A stretch of 64,000 nucleotides of DNA from Sphingomonadales bacterium (lineage in GTDB: Bacteria; Pseudomonadota; Alphaproteobacteria; Sphingomonadales; Sphingomonadaceae), in assembly GCA_027489295.1 (NCBI GenBank), contig JAIYAA010000064.1, positions 1 through 64,000 of the forward strand. The letters run 5' to 3'. Within the stretch, counting starts at the first letter, position 1; every line of letters starts with the position of its first letter. Positions 35,408 to 44,153 of the stretch are shown here, in pieces. A program made the position numbers and the translations under genes. A model generated the notes under the pieces. It saw nothing but the letters and a program-made list of their open reading frames with translations, was not told where the DNA came from and did no database searches.

Positions 35408-36169
35408 TCAACCAGCGAGGAAATCCGCGATCGCGTCGCCCAGCTCCGGCCGGGTGACCGCGCTCATGTGATTGCCCGGTATTTCGAAGAACAGGCCATA
35501 GGGCAGCAGGTCCGCCACCTCCTTGGCCGAGCCATTGTCATAATCCTCGGCGCCCGAGATCACCGCGGTCGGCTGCGCGATCGCCTCGATCTCGTCGCGT
35601 GGCGTGTCGACGAAGGTGTCGAGAATACGGAGCAGCGCGACGGGATCGCCCTTGGTGGTCTTGAGGAACGCCTCGGTCAGCCATTCGGAGCTGCCGCGCT
35701 GGAAGCTGCCGAGATTGGTCAGCACGCGGTGGAAATAGGCGCCGCGCCCCTGGGTCGCGACCAGCCCGTCGAGCCCCATGCCGGAGAGCACCACCTTGTC
35801 CGGCGTCGCGCCGTTGGCGAGCATCCGCACCACCGTTCGCGCGCCCAGCGAATAGCCGCCCAGGTCATAGTCGGTGAGGCCCAGATGTTCGATCAGCGCG
35901 AAATTGTCGCGCATCAGCACGTCGGGCGGATAGGCGGCGGGATCGTGCGGCTTGGCGCTGTTCCCGTGCGCGCGCAGGTCCGGCAGGATCACCTGGCGAC
36001 CGCGCGCGGCCAGCTTGGCGGCATGGCCGTACTTGATCCAGTTGACCTCGGCATTGGAGAAATAGCCGTGGATCAGCACAACCGGCCGCCCCTCTCCCAT
36101 TTCGGTCCAGGCGATCTCCTGCCCATCGAAGCTGGCGAAGCGGTGCGTTTCAGTCGGGTAGTCGGCCAA
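35408..36169 (-). CDS. Alpha/beta hydrolase
   Basis: The core starts HRFASFDGQEIAW and has the oxyanion segment VLIHGYFSNAE near residue 28, nucleophile Ser in LGGYSLGARTVV near 103 and the catalytic His in IPGNHMSAV near the end. No ATG fits the family start. I chose a TTG at 36169, which overlaps the upstream GFA gene by 20 bases and has GGATGGA upstream; this gives 253 residues. The longer frame to 36304 runs out-of-frame through the GFA gene. Substrate unknown. Confidence 0.8.
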   Translation of the reverse strand: MADYPTETHRFASFDGQEIAWTEMGEGRPVVLIHGYFSNAEVNWIKYGHAAKLAARGRQVILPDLRAHGNSAKPHDPAAYPPDVLMRDNFALIEHLGLTDYDLGGYSLGARTVVRMLANGATPDKVVLSGMGLDGLVATQGRGAYFHRVLTNLGSFQRGSSEWLTEAFLKTTKGDPVALLRILDTFVDTPRDEIEAIAQPTAVISGAEDYDNGSAKEVADLLPYGLFFEIPGNHMSAVTRPELGDAIADFLAG

Positions 36170-36593
36170 TGCTGTCCATCCATCGTTTGACGACGTTCGG
36201 GTTGTCCTCGGTCCGGTATCGGGGCAGCGCGGTCGTGTCGAGCCACTGTTCGTGCATGCTCTCCACCGCATAATTGTGCCGCGGCTGAAATCGACCCGGA
36301 GCATCGAAGCTGCCGATGGTCAGATCCATCGTCTCGCCGTCCGGAAATTCGAAGGTCAGCGGCGTGCCGCAGTCCCGGCAGAAGCCGCGCTGCGCAATCG
36401 GGGAGGAACGATAGCGATCGGGTTCGCGCTGCCAGGTCACATCGGCCTTGCGCACGCCCTTGAACGCGATCGAGACGCCGCCGGTCGCGCGCTGGCACAT
36501 GCGGCAATGGCAGAGATAAGCATCGTCATCGTCGATGCGCACGGAATAGCGGATCCGTCCGCACTGGCAGCCGCCCTCAACCTGCTCCGTCAT
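36150..36593 (-). CDS. GFA family zinc protein (glutathione-dependent formaldehyde-activating-like)
   Basis: The 147-residue protein has the Cys pattern of the GFA/CENP-V fold: GGCQCGRIRYSV near residue 9, LCHCRMCQRATGG near 29 and FCRDCGTPLTFEF near 72, which bind two zinc ions. Despite the name, formaldehyde activity is proven for few members. It overlaps the alpha/beta hydrolase gene by 20 bases, suggesting translational coupling. Confidence 0.88.
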   Translation of the reverse strand: MTEQVEGGCQCGRIRYSVRIDDDDAYLCHCRMCQRATGGVSIAFKGVRKADVTWQREPDRYRSSPIAQRGFCRDCGTPLTFEFPDGETMDLTIGSFDAPGRFQPRHNYAVESMHEQWLDTTALPRYRTEDNPNVVKRWMDSIGRLPD

Positions 36594-36764
36594 CTTCTTC
36601 TCCTGCCTGCATCCACCCGGGTCGATAGCGCATCCGATCCCGAGAGGATCCCGCGGCCGCGCACCAGTCCCGTCCGCAACCCCGTTCTACGATCTATAAT
36701 GAACAAGGGAATTACCGCATTGCTGCAGCCTTGCCCGCTGCATCGCCAACGTTACGGATTATCG

Positions 36765-38615
36765 ATGTTCAAGCGCTTCCAAAACCTCCCGCTCGCCACC
36801 AAGACGACAATGCTTGCCGTCTCAGGCCTGCTATTGCTCGCGATAGCGACGTTCTTCGTTGCGGATCATGCGCTTACACGGCAAGCCGCGCAAACTGCCG
36901 CCGATCGCCAGGAAGTGAACATGCGCGTCGCCTGGCAGGTGCTGCACGGCTATGGCAGCGACTTCCGCCTCGACGGCGACGACCTGTACGTCGGCGCCCA
37001 CAAGCTCAACGGCTGGGATGCGCCGGTCGATACGGTGAAGCAGCTGGTCGGCGGCACCGCAACCATCTTCCGCGGCGACATGCGGATCGCCACCAACGTC
37101 ACCAAGCCCGACGGCACCCGCGCGGTGGGCACCCCCCTTGCCCGCAACGCCGCCTATGCGACCGTGCTGGAGAAGGGCCAGCCCTATCGCGGCAAGGCCG
37201 ACATCCTCGGCAAGCCCTTCTTCACCGCCTATGATCCGATCAAGGACGCCACGGGCAAGACGATCGGCATTCTGTTCGTCGGCATCCCCGAAGGCGATGT
37301 GATGGGCGCGATCGGCAGCGCCCGCTGGATGCTCGCCCTGTCGGCCGCGGTGATTTCGCTCGCGGTTGCCGCCTCGGCGTGGTTCGGCGGCCGCGCGATG
37401 TTCGGGCCGCTGGTGCAGATGACCGCGGCGATGCGGGCGCTCGCCGCCGGCAAGGTCGATGTCGCAATCCCGACCCATGCCGCCACCGACGAGATCGGCG
37501 CGATGGCGGAAGCGCTGGCGCATTTCCGTACGTCCGAGATCGCCCGCCAGCAGGCCGAAGCACGCGACCGCGATGCGGAAGCGGCCCGCGAGCGCGCAAT
37601 GGAGGTGCTGGGACAGGCGCTCGCCAAGGTCTCAGGCGGCGACCTTACCGCCGATATCGGCAACGACTTCCCCGCCGACTATGAAAAGCTCGCGACCCAT
37701 TTCCGCTCCGCCATCGGCAGCCTGCGCGAGCTGATCGGCGCGGTGCTGGAAGGCACCGCATCGATCCGCACCGGATCGCACGAAATCGCCGGCGCATCCG
37801 AGGATCTCGCGCGCCGTACCGAAGCCAATGCCGCCAGCCTCGAGCAGACCGCCGCCGCCATCACCCAGATGAACCAGCGTATCGACGCCACCGCCTCGGC
37901 CGCGGGCGTGACGGTGCAGCGCGCCGACCAGGCGATCGGCGTGGTCGGCTCGGGCCGCTCGACCGCCGACGAGGCGGTGCAGGCGATGACCCGCGTGTCG
38001 GACAGCGCAAAGGGCATCGACAGCGTGATCGAGGGCCTGGACAAGATCGCCTTCCAGACCCGCGTTCTGGCGATGAATGCCGCGGTCGAGGCTGGCCGCG
38101 CCGGCGAGGCCGGGCGTGGCTTCGCCGTCGTCGCCGACCTCGTCTCCGCGCTGGCGATGCGCGCCGAAGAGGAAGCCAAGCGCGCCCGCGACCAGCTGAC
38201 CGTCACCCAGTCCGAGGTCGAGGTCGCACGCGGTGCCGTCGAGCGCGTCGATCATGCATTGGCCGCGATCGTCGATACCGTGGGCGAAGTGCACCAGCTG
38301 CTCGGCGGCATGGCAGCCGACAACCAGGCGCAGTCCAGCGCCATCCGCGAGATCAGCAGCGCGATCGGCGACATGGACCGCGCCACCCAGCAGAACGCGG
38401 CGATGGTGGAGCAGACCTCGGCTGCCGCGCGCCAGCTGACCGATCAGGTCGCGCGGCTCGATGCGCATGCCGCCACGTTCCGCACCGGTGGCCAGCAGGC
38501 GCCGCTGCGCACCCCGGTGCTGCGGTCGTCCCGCCCCGCTGCGCCTGCCCCGGCGGCGACGCGCGCAGCACCCGCGCAGGCGATGGCAGACGGCGACGAC
38601 TGGGCGTCCTTCTAA
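36765..38615 (+). CDS. Methyl-accepting chemotaxis protein with a Cache-type periplasmic sensor
   Basis: Taken from the ATG at 36765, the receptor is 616 residues: membrane helix near 15-35, a Cache-like sensor (about 45-190, with ATIFRGDMRIATNV and KADILGKPFFTAYDP), a second membrane helix near 193-215, HAMP, and the MCP hub. The tip IAFQTRVLAMNAAVEAGRAGE is identical to that of the receptor at 2711-4564, and a Pro/Ala-rich linker ends in DWASF, a likely CheR/CheB docking pentapeptide. An ATG at 36699 is possible but has no better ribosome site. A strong terminator follows. Confidence 0.93.
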   Translation: MFKRFQNLPLATKTTMLAVSGLLLLAIATFFVADHALTRQAAQTAADRQEVNMRVAWQVLHGYGSDFRLDGDDLYVGAHKLNGWDAPVDTVKQLVGGTATIFRGDMRIATNVTKPDGTRAVGTPLARNAAYATVLEKGQPYRGKADILGKPFFTAYDPIKDATGKTIGILFVGIPEGDVMGAIGSARWMLALSAAVISLAVAASAWFGGRAMFGPLVQMTAAMRALAAGKVDVAIPTHAATDEIGAMAEALAHFRTSEIARQQAEARDRDAEAARERAMEVLGQALAKVSGGDLTADIGNDFPADYEKLATHFRSAIGSLRELIGAVLEGTASIRTGSHEIAGASEDLARRTEANAASLEQTAAAITQMNQRIDATASAAGVTVQRADQAIGVVGSGRSTADEAVQAMTRVSDSAKGIDSVIEGLDKIAFQTRVLAMNAAVEAGRAGEAGRGFAVVADLVSALAMRAEEEAKRARDQLTVTQSEVEVARGAVERVDHALAAIVDTVGEVHQLLGGMAADNQAQSSAIREISSAIGDMDRATQQNAAMVEQTSAAARQLTDQVARLDAHAATFRTGGQQAPLRTPVLRSSRPAAPAPAATRAAPAQAMADGDDWASF

Positions 38616-38650
38616 CCCCCCGCCCCCTTTCGGTGGGCGGCACCTAAAGG

Positions 38651-38683
38651 AAAAGCGGGCCAGATCGATCTGGCCCGCTTTTT
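38651..38683. terminator. Strong bidirectional intrinsic terminator
   Basis: A perfect 16-bp inverted repeat (38651-38666 with 38667-38682) has A4 at its left end and a T-rich tract (TTTTTCTTT) at its right end. It lies between the chemoreceptor and the convergent TPR gene and can stop transcription in both directions. Confidence 0.9.
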
Positions 38684-38747
38684 CTTTATCTACCGTCGTT
38701 CGGAAGGGAGCGTCCGGCGACCCGCCGCCGACGCTCCTCCAACTGTC

Positions 38748-39104
38748 TCAGCGCGCTGCGGTCTGCTGGCGCTTGTCGAGATAGCGAAGCCCTGCGGTCG
38801 CCACGGCGTGCGAGGTGGCCGTACGATCGGTGGAAAGGTTCATCGGCACATCGGCCTGCGCCAGAACGTCGCGATACAGCGCACGCGCCTGCTGGGTACG
38901 GCCGGTTGCGTAATAGACGGCGGCAAGATTGAGCTGCACTTCCGGACGCGCGCCAGCCTGCATCTGCGCCAGAAGCTTGTGTTCGGCCTTGGCATAGGCA
39001 CCGGTCATGATCTCGCGCGCCGCAACGCTGCCATCCTGTGCGGCAGCCGGCGAGGCAAGAACGAGCATCGGCGCCAAGGCCGCCACGACAAGTTTGATCG
39101 ACAT
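38748..39104 (-). CDS. Exported small tetratricopeptide-repeat-like protein
   Basis: The 118-residue protein starts at an ATG at 39104 after AAGGAGAG. A signal peptide ends at about SPAAAQ (residue 23). The mature part is helical with a TPR-like unit: AGARPEVQLNLAAVYYATGRTQQARALYRDVL near residues 51-82. It probably binds another periplasmic protein. I do not recognise a named family. It stands alone between terminators, next to the TonB operon. Confidence 0.75.
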   Translation of the reverse strand: MSIKLVVAALAPMLVLASPAAAQDGSVAAREIMTGAYAKAEHKLLAQMQAGARPEVQLNLAAVYYATGRTQQARALYRDVLAQADVPMNLSTDRTATSHAVATAGLRYLDKRQQTAAR

Positions 39105-39342
39105 GCTTACTCTCCTTTCGCGTTACACCGAGGTTGCACTTTTATGACACTTCGGTGACGTAGGAGTGACATTAATGCGAAGGCGCTGCAACCCCGCATT
39201 TGCGCTTAGGCATGCGGGCCGCCCTTGGCAGGGCGACGCACGCCGATGCGCGCTCGTCCTGCGACCGAGAAGGGCGCACCCATCGATCGGAAGGGCTGGC
39301 AGGCGGCGAGGACGCTGCCCCGCCAGCGACGGCTTCAGGCAC

Positions 39343-39371
39343 AAAAAAAGGCGGCCCCGAAGGGCCGCCTT
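39343..39371 (-). terminator. Intrinsic terminator of the tonB-exbB-exbD-exbD operon
   Basis: AAGGCGGCCC (39348-39357) and GGGCCGCCTT (39362-39371) form a 10-bp stem closed by a TTCG loop on the minus strand, followed there by a run of seven T (39349-39343). It lies 28 bases past the last exbD stop. Confidence 0.92.
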
Positions 39372-39398
39372 CCCAAAATACTCCGACCGCGTCGCGGA

Positions 39399-39824
39399 TC
39401 AGAAGTCGTTGCGATACTGCTCGTTGCCGATGAAACCCAGCTTCGTAACGTTCGCACGCTTGATGATCGCGAGCACACGATCGACAACGTCGTAGCGCGC
39501 CTGCGGGTCCGGCTGGAAGTGCAGCTCGGGCTCCGGCGACTTCTGGAGCGATGCGTCCAGATACTGGCGCAGCATCACGTCGTTGATCGGCATGCTGTTC
39601 CAGAAAACCTGGCCCTGCGCGTCGATATAGACCTTGTTCTTGTCCGGCTCGACCGGCTGCTGCGGGCTGCCGTTCGGCTGCGGCAGGTCGACCTTCACCG
39701 CATGCGTCTGGACCGGAATGGTGATGATGAACATGATGAGGAGCACGAGCATGACGTCGATCAACGGCGTCGTGTTCATGTCCATCATCGGCTCGCCGTC
39801 ATCACGGCCTGCGCTCATTGCCAT
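39399..39824 (-). CDS. exbD: ExbD/TolR biopolymer transport protein (second copy)
   Basis: The 141-residue protein has a short cytoplasmic start, then MMDMNTTPLIDVMLVLLIMFIIT with the proton-path Asp in the single membrane helix (near residue 24), and a periplasmic domain ending in a helix with LAIIKRANVTKLGF. With ExbB it uses the proton gradient to energise TonB. It follows another exbD by 26 bases; the two periplasmic domains differ strongly, so they are diverged paralogues rather than a recent copy. Confidence 0.93.
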   Translation of the reverse strand: MAMSAGRDDGEPMMDMNTTPLIDVMLVLLIMFIITIPVQTHAVKVDLPQPNGSPQQPVEPDKNKVYIDAQGQVFWNSMPINDVMLRQYLDASLQKSPEPELHFQPDPQARYDVVDRVLAIIKRANVTKLGFIGNEQYRNDF

Positions 39825-39850
39825 TGTCGTAACTCCTTAAGCGAGGCCGA

Positions 39851-40330
39851 TCAGAGCCGGGTGGTGCCCGAACCGGGCTCCGGTTCCGAGATGAAGCCGA
39901 CCTTCACGAAACCCGCCATCTGCATCGTGTAGATGGTGCCGCCGATGCAGCGATAGGGCGTGTTGACGTCGCCGCGGATGTGAACTTCGGGAAGTTCAAG
40001 GCCGGCGGCGTTCGGGCCACCCTGACGATCGATCTCAGCCTTCAGCTTGGCGACCGCGCGGTCGAGAAGCTCGGTGTGATTGACCGGGGTCAGGCCCCAG
40101 TAGATCTCGCAGCCATTCGGACCGCCCTTGACCGAGAGCGAGACGTTCTCGGGCTTGGTGGTGGTCGGTTCGAACTGCACCTTCGGCAGCGCGAGATCGA
40201 TCGTCTGGACCACAACGGGAACGGCGATGAGGAAGATGATCAGAAGCACCAGCATCACGTCGACGAGCGGCGTGGTGTTGATGTCCGACATCGGCGCGTC
40301 GTCGCCACCGCTGCCTGTGCTAATCGCCAT
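39851..40330 (-). CDS. exbD: ExbD/TolR biopolymer transport protein (first copy)
   Basis: The 159-residue protein has MSDINTTPLVDVMLVLLIIFLIA with the conserved membrane Asp near residue 24, and a periplasmic domain with an insertion holding two cysteines (PNGCEIYWG and PYRCIGGTIY) that could form a disulfide. These are absent from the second copy at 39399-39824. It lies third in the tonB-exbB-exbD-exbD operon. Having two ExbD proteins suggests a mixed ExbB/ExbD complex or a partner for a different receptor set. Confidence 0.93.
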   Translation of the reverse strand: MAISTGSGGDDAPMSDINTTPLVDVMLVLLIIFLIAVPVVVQTIDLALPKVQFEPTTTKPENVSLSVKGGPNGCEIYWGLTPVNHTELLDRAVAKLKAEIDRQGGPNAAGLELPEVHIRGDVNTPYRCIGGTIYTMQMAGFVKVGFISEPEPGSGTTRL

Positions 40331-40355
40331 TGGGCGTTATCCTATCCTCTTTTGC

Positions 40356-40373
40356 GCCGGATCGCGATCCGGC
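40356..40373 (-). other. Perfect 18-base palindrome between exbB and exbD
   Basis: GCCGGATCG is followed directly by CGATCCGGC (40356-40373), in the 81 bases between exbB and the first exbD. On the mRNA it can fold into a hairpin just ahead of the AAAAGAGGA ribosome region. It may adjust translation or mRNA stability within the operon. Confidence 0.6.
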
Positions 40374-40411
40374 GGCGGGGCAGCGCGACGGCGCCACCCC
40401 GCGCCTTGGTC

Positions 40412-41203
40412 TTACGAGCGGGTCGTGGTGCCGCCGGTCGTGGTCGCCGGCTTCGGAGCAGCGGCAACGGCCGGCTTCTTCGGGGCAGCGGCAGTCGCCG
40501 GCTTCACGCGGCCGTCCGAGGCCAGGTAGCCCAGCACGTCGTTCGAGAACGCGTTCAGGTTCTCGGCGATCGACTTGTTGCGACGCTGCAGGAAGTTGAA
40601 GGCGAGCACGGCCGGCACGGCGACGACGAGGCCGAGTGCGGTCATGATCAGCGCTTCACCGACCGGGCCGGCAACGGCGTCGATCGAGGCCTGACCGGCC
40701 GAACCGATCTTGATGAGCGCGCGGTAGATACCGATAACCGTACCGAACAGACCGATGAACGGCGAAGTCGCACCGACGGTCGCGAGGAAGGCGAGACCGC
40801 CGCCCAGCGCCGAGTTGATCGAACCTTCCGAACGGGCCAGCGAACCGTGCAGCCAGTCATGCGCTTCGACCGGATCGGTCAGCAGCTTGTACTGCTCCTG
40901 GGCTTCGATGCCGTCGTCGACGATCTGGCGATAGGCCGAGTTCTTCTCGAGCTTGGCGGCGCCTTCACGCAGGCTGGTGGCGCTCCAGAAGGTCGCGCGG
41001 ACGCGCTTCGACTGGTTGATGATCTTCTGCTGCTCGAACACCTTGGTGAAGAGGATGTAGAGCGACACGAAGAGCATGAGCACCAGGATGGTGAACACCG
41101 ACTGCGAGATCAGGCCGCCTTCCTTGAGCGCCTGGGTCAGGCCGTAGGGGCTTTCGCCGCCCTTAGCTGCGGCGGCACCGGCAGCGAGAATGGTCGTGAG
41201 CAT
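40412..41203 (-). CDS. exbB: ExbB/MotA/TolQ proton channel family protein
   Basis: The 263-residue protein has three membrane segments: about 34-54 ([18 protein letters not shown]), 140-165 ([21 protein letters not shown]) and 180-205 ([19 protein letters not shown]). The [16 protein letters not shown] segment is the family signature. The C-terminus has an Ala/Pro/Lys-rich tail after residue 235 that is not part of the ExbB core. It forms the proton channel with the two ExbD proteins downstream and powers TonB. Confidence 0.93.
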   Translation of the reverse strand: MLTTILAAGAAAAKGGESPYGLTQALKEGGLISQSVFTILVLMLFVSLYILFTKVFEQQKIINQSKRVRATFWSATSLREGAAKLEKNSAYRQIVDDGIEAQEQYKLLTDPVEAHDWLHGSLARSEGSINSALGGGLAFLATVGATSPFIGLFGTVIGIYRALIKIGSAGQASIDAVAGPVGEALIMTALGLVVAVPAVLAFNFLQRRNKSIAENLNAFSNDVLGYLASDGRVKPATAAAPKKPAVAAAPKPATTTGGTTTRS

Positions 41204-41241
41204 TTTGGGTCTTTCCTCTAAAAGATAGCTTCTTGCGCAAG

Positions 41242-41267
41242 CCGGTCCGCCACGCCCGGCGGACCGG
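41242..41267 (-). other. Intra-operon hairpin between tonB and exbB
   Basis: CCGGTCCGCC (41242-41251) and GGCGGACCGG (41258-41267) form a perfect 10-bp stem with a 6-base loop in the 75 bases between tonB and exbB. No U-tract follows on the minus strand. It may be an attenuator or an mRNA-stabilising end that sets the tonB to exbB ratio. Confidence 0.6.
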
Positions 41268-41278
41268 AAACCGGAGTG

Positions 41279-41950
41279 TTACTTCTGCAGCCGCCAGGTG
41301 AAGCGACCCATATACGGCGCGGGAATCTTGTTCCCTGCCGCATCCTGGGCCGGATCGAACCGGGCGCGACGCCGCAATAGGTTGCACGCGGTGCTGTCGA
41401 GCAGCGAGGAACCGCTGGACGACGTGATCGTGCAGTTGGTCACCTTACCCGAACCATCGACGTCGAGGCGGAAGGCAACCGTGCCTTCGTCACCGGCGCG
41501 CGAGGCCGCTGCCGGATAATCGTCGTCCGTCACCCACGAGCCCGGAGGCGTACGCGGCTTCAGGCCCTTGGCGATCTTGGGCGGTGCCGGCGGCGCCGGG
41601 GGTGCCGGCGGCGCGGGAGGCGCTGGCGGCGAGATCGGCGGCGGCGGGGGGATGATGGGCGTGGTGGGGATCGGCGGCGCAGGCGACACCGTCTGCACGA
41701 TAGCCGGCGGCACCACGACCTGGGTCGGGGGCGGCGGCACCGGCGTGTCGGGCGGCGGCGGCGGCGGAATCTCCTCCGGCGGGGGCGGCGGCTCTTCGAC
41801 CTCGAAGGTCTTCAGCTCTTCCGCCTTCTTCTTGATATATTGGTATGCCAGACCTGTGACGAAGGCATAACCCATGCCAGCCACGATGATAGCGACGATT
41901 ACGATCGCTACCACACGACTGCCACTTACATTCCGGTCAGCGTAAGCCAT
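41279..41950 (-). CDS. tonB: TonB energy transducer
   Basis: The 223-residue protein has an N-terminal anchor (about residues 13-33), a Pro-rich spacer (50-125) with Glu/Pro and then five PAP repeats, and a C-terminal domain (about 145-223) with GTVAFRLDVDGSGKV and FDPAQDAAGN typical of TonB. Two Cys in this domain (TNCTIT and STACNLL) may form a disulfide. It links ExbB/ExbD to outer-membrane receptors such as the one at 57629-60121. It is the first gene of the operon. Confidence 0.94.
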   Translation of the reverse strand: MAYADRNVSGSRVVAIVIVAIIVAGMGYAFVTGLAYQYIKKKAEELKTFEVEEPPPPPEEIPPPPPPDTPVPPPPTQVVVPPAIVQTVSPAPPIPTTPIIPPPPPISPPAPPAPPAPPAPPAPPKIAKGLKPRTPPGSWVTDDDYPAAASRAGDEGTVAFRLDVDGSGKVTNCTITSSSGSSLLDSTACNLLRRRARFDPAQDAAGNKIPAPYMGRFTWRLQK

Positions 41951-42177
41951 TCGGCAACGTCACTCCCTCTAATCCTGCTTGCGACCCTGGCCGGCTGGCA
42001 GCCGCGCACAAGTCCGCTCGCCTCGGGTCGCACTGCGCCCCTGATGGCGAGAGCACCGAGTCTGTATCGTGGGCCTTCCGACGACGCAAACTCTTTGTCG
42101 GACGAATTGGTCGTACAATGCGCCCATGGCAGAATTATTTCTGTATAAGATCGGCACAATCCGGTACCGGCGGCGGC

Positions 42178-43014
42178 ATGAAACACGCCCTACCCCTGCT
42201 GTTTTGTTGCGCTGCGGCATTTCCGGCGCTTGCGCAACCCGCTCCGCAAACCGCGCAAATCCGCCAGGAAGCGCAAAGTGGCTTACCCAGTTACGCCACC
42301 GTCGCGACCGCAATCGTCGGCGCACCGCTGGTCATCGACGCGCGGATCGTCGACTTGATCCGGATCAAGGATAACACGGCAACGGGGCTCGCGGCCGGAC
42401 GCGCCCGCCTCTACGTCCAGGCCGAGGTTCTGGCACTGATTCGCGGTAGCAATGCGCTGCCGACGCAGATTTCCTATCTCGCCGACGTGCCGCTCGATTC
42501 TCGCGGCAAGGTGCCCAAGCTGAAGAAGCAGCGCGTGCTGCTGTTCGCGCGTCCGGTAGCCGGAAAGCCCGGCGAGGTGCAGCTGGCCGGCGTCGACGGC
42601 CAATATGTGTGGTCGCCCGAGCTGGACGCGCTCACCCGCCGCATCACTCGCGAGTTGCTGGCGGCGGACGCGCCCCCCGCGATCACCGGCGTCGGCAACG
42701 CCTTCCATGTGCCGGGCGCGCTTCCCGGCGAAGGCGAGAGCCAGATCTTCCTGAAGACCGCGAACGGCGCACCGATCTCGCTGCAGATCCTGCGCCGCCC
42801 CGGCGAGAAGACGCGCTGGGCGGTATCGCTCGGCGACATCGTCGACGACAGCGCCGGCCAGCCCAAGCGCGACACGCTGGCCTGGTACCGGCTCGCCTGC
42901 GGTCTGCCCAAGGCCCTGCCGGACGATTCGGTCAGCGCCGAGACGCCCGACAATGCCGAGGCGGTGCGCCAGGATTATCAGGTCGTGCGGCGCGACCTGG
43001 GGCCCTGCACCTGA
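42178..43014 (+). CDS. Exported protein of unknown function
   Basis: From the ATG at 42178 the protein is 278 residues with a signal peptide ending in ALAQ (about residue 20). The mature part contains ATVATAIVGAPLVIDARIVD and LYVQAEVLALIRGSNALPTQISYLADVP, a beta-rich N-terminal domain, then VLLFARPVAGKPGEVQLAG and a C-terminal part with two Cys (RLACGLP and the terminal GPCT). I recognise no named family. It is divergent from tonB, sharing a 227-base control region. Confidence 0.7.
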   Translation: MKHALPLLFCCAAAFPALAQPAPQTAQIRQEAQSGLPSYATVATAIVGAPLVIDARIVDLIRIKDNTATGLAAGRARLYVQAEVLALIRGSNALPTQISYLADVPLDSRGKVPKLKKQRVLLFARPVAGKPGEVQLAGVDGQYVWSPELDALTRRITRELLAADAPPAITGVGNAFHVPGALPGEGESQIFLKTANGAPISLQILRRPGEKTRWAVSLGDIVDDSAGQPKRDTLAWYRLACGLPKALPDDSVSAETPDNAEAVRQDYQVVRRDLGPCT

Positions 43015-43037
43015 ACCCCTCCCCCGCCGCCGGCCGA

Positions 43038-43409
43038 TCAGCGCCGGTGGCGGACCAGGGTGATGCCGATCGATTCCCCCGCCTCGGCGATCGCCAGCTT
43101 CACGATCCGCACTTCCACCCGGCGCACGCGCGAATCGGAAACGAAGACCGTCTGGCAGATGTGATCCGCAACTGCTTCGATCAGCGTGAAATGCACGTCC
43201 TTCGGCAACGCGTCGGTCGCCGCGTGCTTGAGGTCCATATAGCTTTTCGAGGCGTGGAGCGGCGTGTCCGGCGCGAAATGCTCGGGCAGGTCCAGATCCG
43301 CGGTGACGGAGATGCGCAGCGGCTGCGGCAGATGGGTCTCTTCCGAATAGACGCCGGTGAGGAGTTCCACCTCGAGGTCGAGCACCTGCAGCTGCAATAG
43401 ATCGGGCAA
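43038..43409 (-). CDS. folB: Dihydroneopterin aldolase family protein
   Basis: The 123-residue protein has the FolB core: LEVELLTGVYSEETHLPQPLRIS near residue 12, TLIEAVADHICQTVF near 75 and VRIVKLAIAEAGESIGITLVR at the end. It would convert dihydroneopterin to hydroxymethyl-dihydropterin in folate synthesis. The start is a TTG at 43409; no ATG is available in frame near it. No other folate gene is adjacent, so a FolX or related pterin role cannot be excluded. Confidence 0.87.
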   Translation of the reverse strand: MPDLLQLQVLDLEVELLTGVYSEETHLPQPLRISVTADLDLPEHFAPDTPLHASKSYMDLKHAATDALPKDVHFTLIEAVADHICQTVFVSDSRVRRVEVRIVKLAIAEAGESIGITLVRHRR

Positions 43410-43584
43410 TCAAACGGCCTTTCGTCGCCAAAACAGGCGGGCGCCATAGCAGATAGCGGCGCCGGGAAAACCCCGTGCAGTTCCTGCACCCGGATAGGTA
43501 GCAATTCGCGCTTGCGTCCCGCCACCACAGCGCTAAGGCGCGCGCCTTTCGGCATGAGGCCGAGGGCTGCACGAAGGATTCGCG

Positions 43585-44106
43585 GTGATACAAGTAGTTG
43601 CGCTGGATGCGGTCGACCCGCACGCCGTCGAGGCGCTGCTCGACCGCGCCTTCGGGACAGGCCGGCACCAGCGCACCGCCTATCGCGTTCGGCAGGGAAC
43701 CCAGCCGATTCGCCCGTTCAGTTTCGCCGCATTAACCGAAGATGGCAAGCTGGCCGGCACGATCCAGAGCTGGCCGGTGGCGCTGGCGAGCGATTCGGGC
43801 CCGCTGGTGCCGCTGGTGATGGTCGGCCCCGTTGCGGTGGAACCGACGCTGCAGCAAGGCGGCATCGGCCGCCGCCTGATGCAAGAAACGCTCGACGCCA
43901 CGGACGTGAGTGCGCTGGCTGGCGCCGAGGCACTGATGCTGATCGGCGATCCAGAATATTACGGCCGCTTCTTCGGATTCGATGCGAACCGGACCAGCCG
44001 GTGGCGCCTGCCCGGCCCGTTCGAGCCGCGGCGGCTGCTCGCCCGTGGCGCGGCGGTGCCGAACTGCTCCGGCATGCTGGTCCCACGGCTGCGCAAGGTC
44101 GCCTGA
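43585..44106 (+). CDS. GNAT family N-acetyltransferase
   Basis: The 173-residue protein starts at GTG 43585 preceded by AAGGA. It has the acetyl-CoA loop VEPTLQQGGIGRRLMQE near residue 90 (Q/RxxGxG/A pattern) and the YYGRFFGFD segment near 130 common in the YhbS-like group. The substrate is unknown. It is followed 47 bases on by the DUF1285-NUDIX-cca run and may start that transcript. Confidence 0.87.
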   Translation: MIQVVALDAVDPHAVEALLDRAFGTGRHQRTAYRVRQGTQPIRPFSFAALTEDGKLAGTIQSWPVALASDSGPLVPLVMVGPVAVEPTLQQGGIGRRLMQETLDATDVSALAGAEALMLIGDPEYYGRFFGFDANRTSRWRLPGPFEPRRLLARGAAVPNCSGMLVPRLRKVA

Positions 44107-44153
44107 ACGACGAGGGGTTCTTCATCCCAGCGTCGCACGCTAAGGAAATCCGC

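Noticed and set aside
41568..41870. A Gly-rich plus-strand frame resembling a PE-PGRS or tandem-repeat protein
   Set aside because: It is the complement of the Pro-rich spacer of TonB, which explains the repeats.
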